Assembly (NCBI GenBank): GCA_032622095.1
Contig: CP136069.1
Location: 41,640,194 to 41,704,193, forward strand
DNA from: Siphonodentalium dalli
Taxonomy: Eukaryota; Mollusca; Scaphopoda; Gadilida; Siphonodentaliidae
DNA: 64,000 nucleotides
Direction: 5' to 3'
The notes beneath the pieces are model-generated. The model was given only the letters and a program-made list of their open reading frames with translations, was not told the origin of the DNA and made no database searches. Positions 23,221 to 34,784 of this stretch are shown one piece after another. How positions within the stretch are numbered: the first letter of the stretch is position 1; the number at the start of each line of letters is the position of its first letter. Both the position numbers and the translations under genes were made by a program.

Positions 23221-23530
23221 AGGCCCACTTAATTTTCGAGTCACCGATTATTTTTTTTATAGTGCCTATAGATATACGGTTTTAATAACAATCTATGCCA
23301 TAAAATATGATTAAAATACTATAATTCATCAGCATTTGAAACGTCTGCCCATAGAGAAATAGAAAACAGCTGAAATCATAGAAAGATTCCCCCCGTTTTG
23401 GCTCACAGAATGCAACATAATTCGAACTAAAAATGTATTTTCAATGGAAGAGGAATAACTCTATTTTTAGGATATAAGGTTATTCCCCCAGCATTGGAAA
23501 TAATACACTTTGCACCACAATCCAGAAGAA
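23221..23530 (+). mobile_element. Foldback element D, partial copy
   Basis: Matches the left half of 25320-25801: AAGGCCCACTTAATTTTCGA, GAGTCACCGATTA, and TGGAAGAGGAATAACTCTAT followed by its inverted partner. The right half is missing. Confidence 0.6.
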
Positions 23531-23536
23531 ACATTT

Positions 23537-23932
23537 GCAGAATGAGGTCCCTAGAGGGTGAATTTAGTGACGCTATCCCGCACAGTGGGCTAGCATCACC
23601 AAACTCACATTCTCATACTGGATGGACTCATCTGCTATGGGAGACATAGACTCAGATCGAAGTTCCCAAATTGTGAATATTGTGATGTACACTCACTGGG
23701 AACCTCGGTTATGCAATGTGTCGTCTGCCAATTTGGGGATATAGAGAAATTAAACTAAAAAAAGAAATAATAATAAAGAAACTTTCCAGAGGCCTAAGCA
23801 GAATGAGGTCCCCAAATGGTGAATTTGGTTATTTAGTTATGCTTGCCCGCTATGTGGAATAGTGTCACTAAATTCACCCTCTGGGGACCTCATTCTCGAA
23901 ATGACAGACGCACTAAACTCAGACTCAGTGGG
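23537..23932. mobile_element. Compound palindromic element C
   Basis: Two palindromic blocks containing AATGAGGTCCCxAGAGGGTG and the inverted GGGGACCTCATTCT flank a linker with GTTCCCAAATTGTGAATATTG. The same order occurs at 61054-61513. The left block is damaged. No coding capacity. Confidence 0.65.
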
Positions 23933-24600
23933 GTCATAGGCCAAGCTGCAAAACAGAGTTCAGTCCCCTAGCTATGCGATGACTGAACGCTGCCGGCATG
24001 TGTATTTTCTTAATTAAATCTAACATGCTTGATCTAACAATTTTCAAATGCATACGGACAGTTCAGTTTCTCAGAATAATGCAGAATTAATTGTAACATA
24101 CAAAAGTCTCAAATAAATAAATGCGACATTTCTTCACATTCCGTGAATGTGCGGGCAGCGGAAAGACATGCGTAGGGGATTGAACTCTGCATGAGCTTGG
24201 TCATTGGCACTATCTAATTTCATTATTTGTCTGGTATAGAAAACGTATCAATTGTAGTTTTATGCTGTCAAATCGGACCGTGGGTTTTTAAGGTGGGCAC
24301 AATTAAAATAAAACTGGAAATTTATATCGGAAGATGATGTATATAAGACCCGATTTTACTGTCGACATAACCCAAGCACACACCTTATTCCAACTCTGGT
24401 AACAATCGCATGTAGCCATGTAAGAGGTCATGTAATCCGATGCAATGCAAGGACACAGCTCAAAAACAACAGAATCAATTGGATTTTCAGACTGCTTTCG
24501 TTCTTTATGATAGAGTTGTCCTTCTTGCATTGTTTTGGATTGTCTCCGATTCCCAGTATGGAAATATATGTTACGAAATTTCGTAAAACCGTCAAATAAT
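23933..24600. other. Intergenic, nothing recognised
   Basis: No gene or repeat recognised. Confidence 0.4.
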
Positions 24601-24935
24601 CAGGGGCGCCGGAAGCATCCAAGGGCAAGGGGGGGGGGGGGGACAGAGCCTACAAAAGGGGCACTTTTCCGCAAAAAAAGGCATTTTCTCCGCAAACTCG
24701 GGAAAATAACCATAAATTCATTGTGGCAAAAATCCCTATTTTAATGGTATTTGTCGGTTTTTATGGCCGTTTTGTGATAAAATTGACAAAACATTAATAT
24801 TCCTTGTGAAATTGGTGGTATTTGGACCAAAAAAGTCACATTTTGCTATAAAAACACGATATTAAACACACAAAAAGCATTTTCTGTCTTCAGAAAAGGG
24901 GCAAGTCCTGCCCCCGCTCGCCCCCCTTGGCCATT
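24601..24935 (+). mobile_element. hAT-like element F, one end
   Basis: Begins CAGGGGCGCCGGAAGC and contains poly-G (24629-24642) and GGGCACTTTTCCGCAAA. The start matches the better-preserved copy at 57159-57614, which has both ends and an 8-bp target duplication. A related piece is at 62918-63055. The right terminus is not recognisable here. Confidence 0.5.
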
Positions 24936-25319
24936 ATTAGGTCTATATCTATGTATGTGTCAGTTAAAGTGGTGTGTTTCTTTCGCTTGCAATTGAAGAT
25001 ATTAATACCCTGGTCCCTGTGTCAGAAGATCCGTCATTCACGAGATATATTATTCAGAAGATCCGTTTTTCACAAAACATATACACGCAGTAATTGGTAT
25101 AAATGGGCTTCGTTTGGGTGTGGTTGGGGGGGGGGGGTGTACACACATATGTCCACGTTTGAGTTTCTAACCCTGCACACCCCTTGAAACCAAATTTTGA
25201 AACCAAATTTTCAAGTCTATTAATTTTGATATGTATCCATTGTGTTAGATTGTTTTCCAAATGACACCTAAAGCTGAAAGTTCCATGCATGCAATTTAAC
25301 TGAATTGGAAAAGTCCATG
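24936..25319. other. Intergenic, nothing recognised
   Basis: No gene. Contains a 12-base poly-G tract (25126-25137). Confidence 0.4.
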
Positions 25320-25801
25320 TTAAAGGTCCATTTAATTTTTGAGTCACCGATTAATTTTTTTATAGTGCCTTGATATACGGTTGTAATAACAATAAAATAT
25401 GATTAAAATTATATAATTCATTACCATTTGGAACATAGGTGTCTCAGAAGGTGCCCATAGAGTAATAGAAAATAGCTGAAATCATAAAGTCATTTCCCCC
25501 GTTATGGCTCCCAGGATGCAACAAATTTCTAAATATAGTTTATTTTCAATGGAAGGGGAATAACTCTATATCTAAAATATATAGAGTTACTCCCCTTCCA
25601 TTGAAAATAATAGACTTTGTGTAGAAACTTCATCACAGAACAGACGTCGGTTTCTCAACAAAAACAACATATTCACAGTTTATTACATCGAATAAGTTGA
25701 AAATACAATGTTTAGGAGCTACCTCTTTTTAAATGGTATATAATATGGCATATGTTTTTTATAATGTGATCTGGGGGTTCGAACATTAAGTGGGCCTTTG
25801 A
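25320..25801 (+). mobile_element. Foldback element D
   Basis: Left end TTAAAGGTCCATTTAATTTT and right end ATTAAGTGGGCCTTTGA are inverted. A central palindrome reads CAATGGAAGGGGAATAACTC and its complement. An inverted copy is at 27200-27680 and a left half at 23221. The left TTAA suggests a TTAA-type target, but the right flank reads TTGA. Confidence 0.65.
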
Positions 25802-26270
25802 CAACCAAAATTTTCCAACTGAGGGTCAATTTCACTGACAATTGATTGAGAAGTAGACAACTATTCGATTCTTCGTCTAAAATAACTTACATTATAACAA
25901 ACAATCTTAGTCTATTTTCCAGTCAGAAATTTGTCTTGCATATAAGTTGCATCAGGCATAACACTTTCAACGCTTACACATTTTGGCCAGATTTGTACGT
26001 AGGATGAGACACCGCCAAATCCCCTGGCCGCAATGTCCTTGCATTAAATGTTGTCGTACCCAAACAGGGAAACCTTTCAAACTTCAATCAAAATCCAATA
26101 CGATAGTCCGGTTTGCAGGGACGTGGCGACACATGGTTGGGCCGAGGTGCACCTCAACTATGTAAAACACTTCAATAGTAGAAATTTTCACAGCTGACAG
26201 AAACTAGGCTGAAATTGTTCTGATACTTTAATTTTTCAATCAATATTTAGTGTAACATAACTATGTCGTT
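25802..26270. other. Intergenic, nothing recognised
   Basis: No feature supported. Confidence 0.4.
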
Positions 26271-26861
26271 TTAAAGGTACTCAATCCGATTAGACGCTCC
26301 TAAATTACTATTTCTTTGGCTTTGGGGGTAAACAATATTTCGAGTCGAGTCGAGGATCCCACCCTTCGATTTTTGAAATTTGTCAATTTTTGGAGATGTG
26401 GTCCACTTCCACGTACTCAAACGGACAAATTACGGACAAATTGCGGGTGTAAGATGGATAACTCTAAAATCAAGTGGTTATTATTAACAATAATAACCAC
26501 TTGATTTTAGAGTTATCCATCTTACACCCGCAATTTATACCTCCTGTCAACTATGGTATAAAATTTCCCAAAACGTGTTATTTATCAACACGTTGTTCAA
26601 TGAATTATGGCCGTATATCACGTGATTATCATGAAATTTGAAAATTATCCATCTTCATCCGCAATTTTGTCCGGGACCGTCGCCTTGACGATTTTTTCCC
26701 ACAAATAAGTACATATCTATAGAAATAACAAATTTAAAAAATAGACATCTGAGCACTCTGATCTTTGATGGGTGGGTTCCTCGAGTCGAATCAATATGTT
26801 TTACCTCCTAAGCCAAAGAAATAGTAATTTTGGAACGTTAATTCGGATTATGCATCTTTAA
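26271..26861. mobile_element. TTAA-bounded foldback element J
   Basis: TTAA at 26271-26274 and 26858-26861. Left end AGGTACTCAATCCGATTAGA, right end TAATTCGGATTATGCATCT. A long internal palindrome, GATGGATAACTCTAAAATCA and its complement, meets at about 26490. This is the cleanest of the three J copies. Confidence 0.7.
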
Positions 26862-27199
26862 AGGGTCTCGTGTCCTTCGAATTGGGTTAATTAGAAATAA
26901 CATAGATTTAGTATATCAAAACCATTGTTATGTAGACATTACTGTTACAGTGGAATTGCCGATAAAAGTCCAATAGGATTGCATCAAAACTTGACCGTAA
27001 ACATTGGAAAATTATTGAAAATATTCCGAAAACCATATTCAGAGTACGATATATACACGTACTACATGTTTGTTAACACATTACTGTAACAGTGTTGTAA
27101 GTTTGCATAACAATGGTGTAAACGTACGAATTTGTATTATTGTTTTTACAGACTTATATATATATATACGGTATATATTGCACATTTATCCATTGCGAG
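26862..27199. other. Intergenic, nothing recognised
   Basis: No feature supported beyond a short (TA)n run near 27167. Confidence 0.4.
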
Positions 27200-27680
27200 T
27201 GCACACTTAATTTGCGAAACCCCAGATAACATTATATAAAACATATGCCATATTATATACCATTTGAAAGAGGAAGCTCCAAAACATTGTATTTTCAACT
27301 TATTCGATGTAATAAATTGTGAACATGTTGTTTTTGTTGAAAACCGACGTCTGTTCTGTGCTGAAGTTTCTACACAAATTTTATTATTTTCAATGGAAGG
27401 GAAATAACTCTATATATGTAGATATAGAGTTATTCCTCTTACATTGAAAATAAACTATAGTTCGAATTCTATTGCATTCTGTGAGCCATAACGGGAAAAT
27501 GATTGTATTATTTCAGCTATATCCAATTACTCTATGGGCACCTTCTGAGACACAGACGTTCCAAATGGTGATGCATTATAGTATTTTAATCATATTTTGT
27601 GGCACAGATTTTATTAAAACCGTATATCAAGGCACAATAAAAAATATAATCGGTGACTCGAAAAATAAGAGGGCCTTTAA
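27200..27680 (-). mobile_element. Foldback element D, inverted copy
   Basis: Reverse complement of 25320-25801, including the palindromic GGAATAACTCTATATC centre and the terminal GGGCCTTTAA at 27671-27680. Confidence 0.65.
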
Positions 27681-28299
27681 CAGACATAAAATGCACATAC
27701 AATTTATATCTATACCGTTGTCGAGTGTGCGCATTGGTGATGCATTATATGCTATATGGTTTATATGTATGTGTGTGTGAGAGTGTGAGTCTAATGTGAG
27801 AGTGTGTGGGTGTACATGTTTATAGACACACATATAGGTATAAGCACACAGGCCTACATGTATGATGACATCGGTTATAAGAAGATTACACGCAGTAGTA
27901 CACCAATATGGTATCTTATGTTTTGTTGCCAAATATATATTTGAATGTGTACCTTTAGATCGTACATATTTGCACATGCATCCAATCTGTCTGTCATCCG
28001 TATATAGGCCTACGTGTAGTGTATATATATTTTGCTTGTTCCACATATTCTGTGGCTTCGCAATAAATTCATTAATTTAACAGAGCGGGAATTCTGAATT
28101 TTAAGGCAGGATGCGTTGGAAATTATAAGTTTGACCAAAAAATTAACATAATTTCTTCCAGGAAATTTTAATTTTTCGCAGAGGACCACATTATTGGCTT
28201 GCATGTCGCTATGTTTCAATGATTCGTGCAGAGGGGTCGGATCCCAAATAGTTTCCCAATTCGGGTTATCCAACTTTCCACGAACTGCACTCCCAGATC
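27681..28299. other. Intergenic, GT-rich low complexity
   Basis: GTGTGTGAGAGTGTGAG-type low-complexity sequence at 27768-27815. The 139-codon minus frame (27627-28046) translates it and is not supported as a gene. Confidence 0.4.
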
Positions 28300-28874
28300 A
28301 GTTACCAAAACAAGAGATGGACTGTCGTCCTATAACCTGAGATACTCAGACGGACAACATCCATAACAAATTTCAGGAAAAATCCGCCAACCTATAGTTG
28401 AGATATCTTCTCGTAAGGAAACAAACCCCAATATTTCCAGATAAACAAAGATGAATCACTCTCGAATGGAAATCCCGAACAAAACGATTGAACACTCCAT
28501 TGAAGCTCCTCATAGTAGTGAACATTCATACCAAATTTCATTGAGATCCGACAAACAGTGGTGGAAATATCTGCTCGTACAGACAAAAAGCCTACATTTC
28601 CAGATAAACAAAGAAGTATAACTATAGAATAGGAAAAACTGCACCAAACTACCGAACACTCATTTGAATGTCCTCATAGTAGTGAATATCTATATATCAA
28701 ATTTCATTGAATGTCCTCATAGTAGTGAATATCCTTAGCAAATTCCATTGAGATTCGAGCAATCCTGTTCAAGTTATGACCGGGAACAGAAATCGCACGG
28801 ATGGACGGAAGGACGCACGGACGAACAGATGCAAAAACAGTATACCCCCCCTTTTTTAAGGGGGTGGGGGTATA
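28300..28874 (-). mobile_element. Hairpin/TCCG element H1
   Basis: Read on the minus strand it starts with a hairpin (TATACCCCC...GGGGGGGTATA, 28839-28874), then a TCCG-rich stretch, then modules spaced about 155-166 bp carrying CAATGAAATTTGGTATG-like motifs (28377, 28532 and 28698 on the + strand as complements). Same layout as H2-H5 in the EXT1 introns. No coding capacity. Confidence 0.6.
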
Positions 28875-29337
28875 ATTACCAACTGTGGTATATTTCAATT
28901 TCAGGCCTATTGGAAAGTTGGAAAGAACCAACTGCTGGAAAATTCCAACTAAATATTTTTGAGAATTTTGTCCATCACATGTGAGATTCAACACCCACTC
29001 CAATCCCTTCCGGGAAGTCCCCAAATACCACATCCGCCTGGCCACGCATTTAAGAGATTTTTAATGCCAAGACGACAAGCGCGACGCAATCAGGGAAATG
29101 ACGACGCGCACCTGTCAGTATTGAAACTTTCCTGAAATAGACTATAGATTCGTCTGCTACACAGAAGTTCAGATTGACACAAACACATGCGCCGCTAATG
29201 ATCAAAAACATGGCCGCGCGTGAAGATATGTGGAGAAGTTTGTGATTGTTTTCTTATAAAATCGGATAATGTTCGGATCATAATCAAATGAAACTGGACG
29301 AAAATGAGAAGTCTAGGCAAATGATAGAAAGTGTTAG
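28875..29337 (+). promoter_or_regulatory. EXT1: EXT1 upstream region and probable 5-prime leader
   Basis: Free of recognised transposons and richer in CpG than its surroundings. It contains an ETS-like CTTCCGGGAAG near 29009 and a YY1-like AACATGGCC at 29208. No TATA box is obvious. The transcription start is not visible. Several upstream ATGs (29187, 29210, 29288) lie here. An in-frame TAG at 29335-29337 sits directly before the EXT1 ATG, so the protein cannot extend upstream in this exon. Confidence 0.45.
29210..29245 (+). other. Upstream ORF (11 codons) before EXT1
   Basis: ATG at 29210 opens an 11-residue frame ending TGA at 29245. If transcribed it would be an upstream ORF that could lower EXT1 translation. 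It depends on a transcription start 5-prime of 29210, which is unknown. Confidence 0.3.
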
Positions 29338-30239
29338 ATGCAGTGCAAACGACGATATTTTTTGTTGTTCACATGTGGGGTTTTATCGCTTTTATTCTAC
29401 TTCGGATATCATGATGATGGAAAGAAAAATGGCGAATTGCCCAAAATCAGACGAAAGAGGGAAATCCCAGAGAGATCCTTTCTGGCATCTGATGACGACG
29501 TCTTCGGCGACGACGTGTCGATGCCGCCAGGTGAACGACGACGCAAGGCGGCGTCAAATATCTCCGCACGATGCCGAATGGAAACCTGTTTCGATTTTTC
29601 GTTGTGCAAGTTTGGATTCAAAGTTTACATCTACCCCAGACAGGAAACAGTTTCGATTTCATACGAAAAAATTCTTTCATCGATATCAGAATCAAAATAT
29701 TTCACCTCGGACCCGAAGGAAGCATGTATATATGTATTGTCTATAGATACGTTGGATCGAGATACCCTCAGTGATGATTATGTTTACGAAGTTCAAGAAA
29801 GACTTTCTAGCTTGGAATTCTGGAATGGGGGTAGAAATCATGTGATATTTAACTTATTTTCGGGAACATGGCCTGACTACTTTGAAGATTTAGGTTTTGA
29901 TATTGGTCAGGCTATTCTTGCTAAAGCCAGTATGTCATCTGTAAAATTTCGTCCTGGTTTTGATATTTCTTTTCCTCTGTTTGCCAAAGACCATCCCCAA
30001 AAAGGAGGCGAGATTGGATATCTTAGACAGTCTTCGAACAATATTCCCTCACAACGTCCTCACAAACTGTCATTTAAAGGGAAGCGTTACTTGACAGGAG
30101 TCGGTTCCGAGTCGAGAAACGGTGTTTATCATATACACAATGGTGAGGATATTATTCTCGTGACGACTTGTAAACACGGGAAAAACTGGCAAAAAATCAA
30201 AGATGAGAGATGTGATGCTGATAACAAGGAATTTGATAA
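29338..30239 (+). CDS. EXT1: Exostosin-1, coding exon 1 (residues 1-300)
   Basis: EXT1 is a Golgi type II membrane glycosyltransferase that, with EXT2, polymerises heparan sulfate by alternating GlcA and GlcNAc. What is seen: a short cytosolic tail MQCKRRY, a signal-anchor helix at about residues 7-23, an acidic/basic stem (24-75) with a possible N-glycosylation site NIS at 74, then the cysteine motif CRMETCFDFSLC (79-90) and FKVYIYP (94-100) that open the exostosin (GT47) domain. The strongly conserved WNGGRNHVIFNLFSGTWPDY spans 162-181 and FDIGQAILAKAS spans 187-198; the segment FKGKRYLTG (246-254) through TTCKHGKNWQ (276-285) also matches vertebrate EXT1 closely. The stem is about 20 residues shorter than in human. 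The exon ends after two bases of a Lys codon at donor GTAAGT (30240). Start choice is supported by the preceding in-frame TAG. Identity is firm; EXT2 and EXTL paralogues fit less well at the N-terminus. Confidence 0.96.
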
Positions 30240-30245
30240 GTAAGT

Positions 30246-31677
30246 TCCTGGTTGATTGATACTGAATTATTCTATCCAAATTTCCACGGCTTAATTGCCT
30301 TAAAATCAGACAAGAATCAGGATTCTTAGTTTGATTCTCATAGAAGCAGCTGACTCGCTGTATAAATGCAATGTTTTTATTCTCGTTAAAAATGTTAAGG
30401 ATTTTAAGGCCTGATTTATGTTGTTCAATTAGAGTATCAAGTCCAAACTCCCAGTTACTGACTTACTGTACTATGGCATTATCATGCGACTACCCCGTCA
30501 TTGCCCAAAGTTTTAAGTTTTTTTCAAAGAGAGATACAAATCATACCATACCTCTAACTACTAGTATACCTGATATTTCATTAAAAGTCTCCTTTATGAG
30601 ATAACAGGCATGTCTAAAGATTCACACCTCAATAGGGCTGAAATGGTTACAGGATTTTCATGACCGCTTAACCTATGAATTAACCGAGGTTAACCACTGT
30701 CATGCAGACCTACCGTACATTGACATACAAGGTGTGATGTCTGCTATAAACAAACGATACAAGTTAAGTCAAACGAAGGCCGCCATGCTCAGTTATAAAT
30801 GGAAAGCAGCCAAAATTGCCGCTAATTTGTCAATGTTCGCATGACATCAGTGAAATCAGCAAACCATGGAGATTTCCGTGCTGAAAATGTGCAAACCCGG
30901 GGAGTTCCGAATGAAATTCTGGTGGTTCCTATCATCTCCCTTGCAGCATAATATACCATCCATGCATATTAGTATATGGGGACATCTATATCTGTCCCTC
31001 TTATTTATAGCAGGCTAGCAGCACATGGTGCTCAGTCAGCATATTTCATTTGCCCACGCGTTTGCACCGACACGAAAATTGACAGATAACACTTGCAGAC
31101 AAGCGTTGTGATTTTATTTACATTGTCATGAGTATGTCACGAAGATCAAAGACCCTGCCGACCCAGCTGTGATCTTTGTTGCAATAATACTGACTTGATA
31201 CACTGTGTTATATCATAATTATTCTCGTTGTCATAATATTATCCAAACTGTTGCCAAACAGTTTACTTTGACTGATGTGTGTTATAAACCATTGGAATAT
31301 CAGCATTTTGCTACATGTACCAGTATATCTGACTATACATGTATGTCGGTGTTAATGAGTGCTGCACTTTCTGCTTATGGTTAACCGGTCATGCAATTTT
31401 CATGACTGGTCATGACCACTGTATCCATTTTGAATGGATAACCATTTCAGCCCTACACTATAAAGAAACAAATTTCTGGAACAATAATCAAAATGAACCT
31501 GACAGGCGAGGTACTAAGGTACATGTACAGGGGAGGATGACAACTGGTGTATTAGCCTACCGGTAACATTCATTTGATGGGGAAGTTGTGTAATATTGCC
31601 GTTACAACAGTACATGTACTGTCTCACTGCATCTACATTTACATGTATGTATCATGCGATAAAGCATCAAATTGGTA
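30246..31677. other. Intron 1, transposon-poor stretch
   Basis: About 1.4 kb with no recognised repeat or coding region, directly behind exon 1. Such a gap next to a first exon could hold regulatory sequence, but nothing specific is seen. Confidence 0.4.
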
Positions 31678-31685
31678 ATGCTAGC

Positions 31686-31761
31686 CTAGATCATGCCATG
31701 AATCTCTACTCCAGCTGACGCTATGTGCGTCAGCTGGAGTAGAGATTCATGGCATGATCTA
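31686..31761. mobile_element. Minimal hAT-like foldback (family E), 76 bp
   Basis: Perfect 35-bp arms (31687-31721 and 31727-31761) around a 5-base loop. The arms begin TAGATCATGCCATGAATCTC. The flanks are an exact direct repeat ATGCTAGC (31678-31685, 31762-31769), an 8-bp target duplication as made by hAT transposases. It shares termini with the 531-bp copy at 46351-46881. Confidence 0.8.
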
Positions 31762-31769
31762 ATGCTAGC

Positions 31770-32463
31770 CCACATTTTGAATTTGGGTGCAAATATTTTT
31801 CATTATTAATTACATCAGTACTACTAGTAGTATGCATACCGGTACTTTACATGCAGGAGTCAGTTTTGCATATATCCACTTCAACTTAAGACACTTGTAA
31901 TTATGCCTTTCATTGTCAATAGTTTTTCCGTTTATACATGTAAAATTGTATGGGGCAGGAGTAAATTTTTTGGGTTCCATTCCTCGAGCCAAGTTTTTTC
32001 CAGACGCATTCCTTTACTTGGTCATGCTTACAACACAATTTGTGTACTAGGCTACTAGCCTATTCCACTAAATAAAATAATACCAGGGGAGGTTGGACCG
32101 TGAACTCAGAAGAATTTCTGACCTGAATCAGAAAGTTATGTTACTAGTATAAACCGTAGAATGAAATCGGATAGCTGAGCCCACCTGAATATACCAGTAG
32201 GTCTACTATTACGGGGTTTGGATTGATATTAGCTGTAACCGATGATCAGTGTTTAGGCCTTTACCGGTACTTGGTGCACATGGCATGATGGTACTAATAT
32301 TGTACATACATTTTCTATTTGCTAATACTAGACAGTTTGATGTGAGTCATGGAGATAGATTTCAAATATAAAATGGATGGTCTACAGTGGCTCTACACCA
32401 AAGGGGCCGACTTTACATGGGGGGGGGGGGGTTCACCTTTGTATTCCCTTGCAGTATATTTGC
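31770..32463. other. Intron 1, nothing recognised
   Basis: No gene. A 13-base poly-G tract is at 32419-32431. Confidence 0.4.
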
Positions 32464-33019
32464 TTAACCCTTTACCCAACAAACCAGCCAAATAAAGCTT
32501 CAACAGCCTAAAATATCTTCGGTCTGTCTCAATAGAACCATACAAATATGGATATCATTGGAACCGGCTCATTGACCACATTGTGATGGTTACAGTTATG
32601 CCCTGTGCCAATGCATTCTCTTATATATGCGAGTCAACCATAGGTCGCCTCGCATATATAAGAGAATGCATTGGCCTAAAACAAATCTTTTTTTAACACT
32701 TTTTACCATTTTTTTTTTTAGGTAGAGGAGCCGAGACCTGCCCTACCTTTTACATTAAGGGTTATATTGGAATATTATAGAATCATTTATGTAGTTTATC
32801 TTTTAATACTCCCTCCATGCACCGGTACACTTGCAAAAGACTCATTAAAAATCTGTTTTTAACACTTTTTACCATTTTTTCTTACATTCTTTAACAATTT
32901 TATAATTTTTAATGTGTTAAGCCAATGCATTCTCTTATATATGCGAGGCGACCTATGGTCGACTCGCATATATAAGAGAATGCATTAGCACAGGGCCCTT
33001 CTGTTGGGTAAAGGGTTAA
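32464..33019. mobile_element. TTAA-bounded foldback A1, interrupted
   Basis: TTAA at 32464-32467 and 33016-33019, termini CCCTTTACCCAACA and TGTTGGGTAAAGGG. Two core palindromes (32600-32675, 32920-32997) are separated by a T-rich linker, which here carries an inserted repeat at 32721-32845. Other A1 copies: 34352, 45833, 47449, 51344, 54490. Confidence 0.8.
32721..32845 (-). mobile_element. Retroposon-like insertion inside A1
   Basis: Reverse complement of 4355-4480. On the minus strand it ends in CTACCT plus an A-rich tail. About 30 bp of the A1 linker (TTTTTAACACTTTTTACC) is repeated on both sides, as expected for a long target duplication made by target-primed reverse transcription, although local duplication is an alternative. 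Confidence 0.5.
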
Positions 33020-34323
33020 AGAAAGTAATAATCCACTAAAATATTATTGAAAATTACTGCAACATGACATCGGTTGTACTCATATACCGGTACCTGTACT
33101 AGTACATGTAAACATTGAGAAATATAAATATTTAGCCCTCCATACATAGATTCCCAAATTCAATTCTATACCGGTAAATGCCTCCCAAACATATAGAATT
33201 GAATTTGCCAAATCGAGTCACTTCAAATAACGATTTAGAATGGTACATGTTACGATGTTATGAAAATTTGACATACACATTTGTGTCCTACTTGTACCGG
33301 TACATGTGCCAATGTTGAACGAGAATGTTGGCTTTGAGTATGGTACCTGATCACCCCAGTGGAGTGTTTCACATCACCTTTAAGTTAAAGCCCCATTGTG
33401 GTTCAACAGCTGAAATTACTGGTATGTTCGTTTTTGTTACATAACCGTCCAGTTTTGTACAGTACGAACAAGCAATAAAAGGGGTTAAAAATAAGAGTGG
33501 CTTTGGTATTATTCAGCGGGAGAGAGTATGGGGAGAGAGTATGCGCTTGCATCAAGTGTGTCAATTTAACAATTCCCTGCTCGTTAATGGGATATCCTCC
33601 TCCCAGCATTGTCATAAAAAGTGACAATAATTGCAAGACTTCCCACTCTAGCACCTCAATTTAAATGCATATTTGCGAAATTACTCCAATTATGGTCGGT
33701 AGACCGAGTTGGCAATTAGATATCAAGAACGTGTCATCCAGTTCTGGTCAAAGGCTGAATTTTCTAAATGCAGAGAAATTTTATACATCGAGCGCTGTGT
33801 AAATAGCGAATTGAGACCAGACTGTGATCTTAAGATGATGCCGGCAATTTGTGGCTATTGATGATTTCAATAGGATGTGAAATGGACCTGCCTGCAGGTC
33901 AAATCAGTGTCAATTCTGATAAATGTTACATGGTTAACCCTTTGAACCCAAATGGTTCCAAATAGAGATGTCATTATCCCAATGGGAGTCCCGAGGGACT
34001 AAGAATAAACACAATGCCTACACCTCAATGATAGTATTGATACATACCATACCACTATTAAATGGTGAGTGTGGACTGTGGAAAATCTGGTATTGTAAAC
34101 TGTGCCGATAAAAAAAAAAGGTACCGGTATGAATACATGTACGGTACATGTAGTCACCAGATGAAATAAAGAAAACAAGTATCAGCAATCATCAATACCA
34201 AGAATTATGTACCTACCGTACATTTACCCCGGTAGATGTTTTTTTTAAACAAAGTTAATTCTACCACCGCAGATTGAGTTTTGACAAAAAAATACCCAAA
34301 CTTCTACTAGTAACAGTACAATA
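33020..34323. other. Intron 1, nothing recognised
   Basis: No gene. A small inverted repeat with AAATTCAATTCTATA and its complement lies near 33157-33218. Confidence 0.4.
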
Positions 34324-34784
34324 TACAGTAATGCCCTAAATAATCGACTCCTTAACCCTTTACCCAACAGAACGGCCCTGTGCCAATGCATTCTCTTATA
34401 TATGCGAGTCGACCATAGGTCGCCTCGCATATATAAGAGAATGCATTGGCTTAACACATTAAAAATTATAAAATTGTTAAAGAATGTAAGAAAAAATGGT
34501 AAAAAGTGTTAAAAAAAGATTTTTTTTAGGCCAATGCATTCTCTTATATATGCGAGGCGACCTATGGTCGACTCGCATATATAAGAGAATGCATTGGCAC
34601 ATGGTATAACTGTAACCATCACAATGTGGTCAATGAGCCGGTTCCAATGATATCCATATTTGTATGGTTTTATTGAGACAGACCCAAGATATTTTAGGCT
34701 GTTGAAGCTTTATTTGGCCGGTTTTGGCCGGTTTGTTGGGTAAAGGGTTAAGCACGGCAGTTGATTATTTAGGGCATTACTGTA
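34324..34784. mobile_element. TA-bounded element B split by an A1 insertion
   Basis: Outer ends TACAGTAATGCCCTAAATAA and TTTAGGGCATTACTGTA are those of family B. Between them TTAA (34352-34355) begins an A1 element that ends at TTAA (34748-34751). The B interior is otherwise missing, so the host B copy was already internally deleted or a short variant. Confidence 0.7.
34352..34751. mobile_element. TTAA-bounded foldback A1
   Basis: Termini CCCTTTACCCAACAG and TTGTTGGGTAAAGGG. Two core palindromes (34379-34450, 34530-34600) and a GGCCGGTTTTGGCCGG block near the right end. Inserted into the TTAA of a family B element. Confidence 0.8.

Noticed and set aside
25765-25785. GGTTCGAAC as a tRNA T-arm
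   Set aside because: It lies in element D and no cloverleaf can be built around it. No tRNA or rRNA gene was recognised anywhere in the window.
27627-28046. 139-codon minus-strand frame
   Set aside because: Dominated by GT-rich low-complexity sequence and part of element D.
29288-29746. Frame overlapping EXT1 exon 1 as a separate protein-coding gene
   Set aside because: EXT1 similarity fixes the true frame; this one is listed only as a possible upstream ORF.
33932-33950. TTAACCCTTTGAACCC as another TTAA element end
   Set aside because: No matching inverted end with TTAA was found downstream.
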